A stretch of 64,000 nucleotides of DNA, from contig CANMTR010000009.1 of assembly GCA_947500825.1 (NCBI GenBank), forward strand, positions 80,478 through 144,477, given 5' to 3'. Position numbers and translations under genes: made by a program. The DNA comes from an uncultured Paracoccaceae bacterium (GTDB taxonomy: Bacteria > Pseudomonadota > Alphaproteobacteria > Rhodobacterales > Rhodobacteraceae). This document shows, piece after piece, positions 63,647 through 64,000 of the stretch. Positions within the stretch are counted from its first letter, which is position 1, and each line of letters opens with the position of its first letter. The notes below the pieces were generated by a model that was given only the letters and a program-made list of their open reading frames with translations, was not told the DNA's origin and searched no databases.

Positions 63647-63949
63647 ATGTCCGAGACAAAGATTGGCCGCCCTCCGAAGTATACGGAAGCTCAGGTGCTC
63701 AAGGGAATCGACCTTGTCGAGCAAGCCGGTGATCCGCCTACCGGCGATACCGTCAAAAAGATCATGTGCGCTCAGTTGGGCGTTCCGGGCGGGATCAACG
63801 CGCAGAGCCTCGACAAGGAGGTGCAACGGCTCCTCGAGGAGCGGGATCGGGATCGCCGGGATCGCCTGGTCGCCGCTCTCCCACCCGCAACGAAGGCGGC
63901 GGCGAAGGAGATCGCTATCCACCTGGTCGTGTCCCGCCGAGTGGTGTAG
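63647..63949 (+). CDS. KfrA_N-like small DNA-binding protein (possibly interrupted)
   Basis: The 100-aa product has a pattern like the KfrA N-terminal domain: GRPPKYTEAQVLKGIDLVEQ, DPPTGDTVKKIMCAQLG and VPGGINAQSLDKEVQRLLEE. KfrA proteins are plasmid DNA-binding proteins with a long coiled tail. Here the tail is absent: the frame stops at TAG 63947 soon after AAAKEIAIHLV. A neighbouring frame stays open only a little further, and the window ends, so truncation or a short family member are both possible. GAGGAA precedes the ATG. Confidence 0.6.
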   Translation: MSETKIGRPPKYTEAQVLKGIDLVEQAGDPPTGDTVKKIMCAQLGVPGGINAQSLDKEVQRLLEERDRDRRDRLVAALPPATKAAAKEIAIHLVVSRRVV

Positions 63950-64000
63950 CTGAGGCGGTCATCGGGTTTCTCGGTAGGGTCGGGTTGCGAACGCCAACCT

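Larger units (their letters stand above)
49645..64000. mobile_element. dusA-targeted integrative element / genomic island (right end outside window)
   Basis: A phage-type integrase is divergent from dusA and the junction falls in the first codons of dusA, the known target of a family of dusA-specific integrases. Beyond it the DNA changes to lower or uneven GC, small unknown genes, IS copies, gene fragments, two further recombinases and plasmid-type DNA-binding genes. The boundary is placed where dusA conservation begins (about codon 13). I could not find a second copy of the junction sequence GTCCAGTCCATCATGGGTGC up to 64000, so the island is open-ended here and could be composite. Confidence 0.75.

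Noticed and set aside
49645-64000. Right-hand att copy of the dusA junction inside the window
   Set aside because: I looked for repeats of the CCAGTCCATCATGGG core in 51-64 kb and saw none; it is probably outside the window.

Overview
The window is GC-rich, densely packed chromosomal DNA. Gene content and order point to an alphaproteobacterium of the Rhodobacterales (Roseobacter/Paracoccus-like). Supporting signs are a short 4.5S-type SRP RNA, a single bifunctional Rel, the heme genes hemC/hemE/hemF together, DUF2062 followed by pdxJ, a yejABEF-type peptide importer, and many GTG starts and 4-bp stop/start overlaps. This assignment rests on general knowledge of gene order; no database was searched.

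Positions 1-40950 are mostly core housekeeping genes: a 5'-nucleotidase-like phosphoesterase, ffs, a TRIC-type channel, rnhA, mscL, ispH, a LabA/NYN protein, folK, rpoZ, rel, pdxJ, an ABC exporter pair (ybbA/ybbP) divergent from tesA, and tyrA-pheA. They continue with hemC/hemE/hemF, an rsmC-like methyltransferase, clpS, a D,D-carboxypeptidase with a SPOR tail, a phosphoesterase and lipid-kinase pair, yejFEBA, a membrane-anchored cytochrome c, xerC with a DUF484 gene, tRNA-Arg(CCT), and a copA-cueR copper-export unit preceded by a CueR-type operator. An intrinsic terminator at 4356-4402 on the + strand has no annotated + strand gene in front of it and may end a small RNA.

Positions 40942-48614 hold the most unusual chromosomal feature. 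It is a tightly coupled minus-strand operon of complex-I membrane-arm genes (nuoA, H, J, K, L, M, N) with no nuoE, F, G, I or normal B, C, D. Between nuoA and nuoH lies one 296-aa protein whose N-terminal half looks like NuoB without its iron-sulfur cysteines and whose middle looks weakly NuoD-like. The NuoH copy is short and lacks the usual quinone-chamber signature. Together these suggest a proton- or ion-translocating membrane module that has lost canonical redox chemistry or works with an unknown partner.

From about 49650 to the window end the sequence is accessory. A tyrosine integrase lies divergent from dusA, whose first codons look supplied by the inserted DNA; this is the arrangement of dusA-targeted integrative elements. 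The island then carries an IS5-family insertion that truncates an ORF, an IS3-family fragment, a PrtN-like activator, a truncated YcaQ-type gene and several small unknown genes, two of them apparent paralogues. A second, compact module follows: two large tyrosine recombinases in one operon, a tandem-HTH protein, a DinG-like ATPase with four clustered cysteines, and a KfrA-like small DNA-binding protein. Repeated GTCGCA half-sites and inverted repeats lie in its control regions. No right-hand attachment site is visible, so the island probably continues past 64000.
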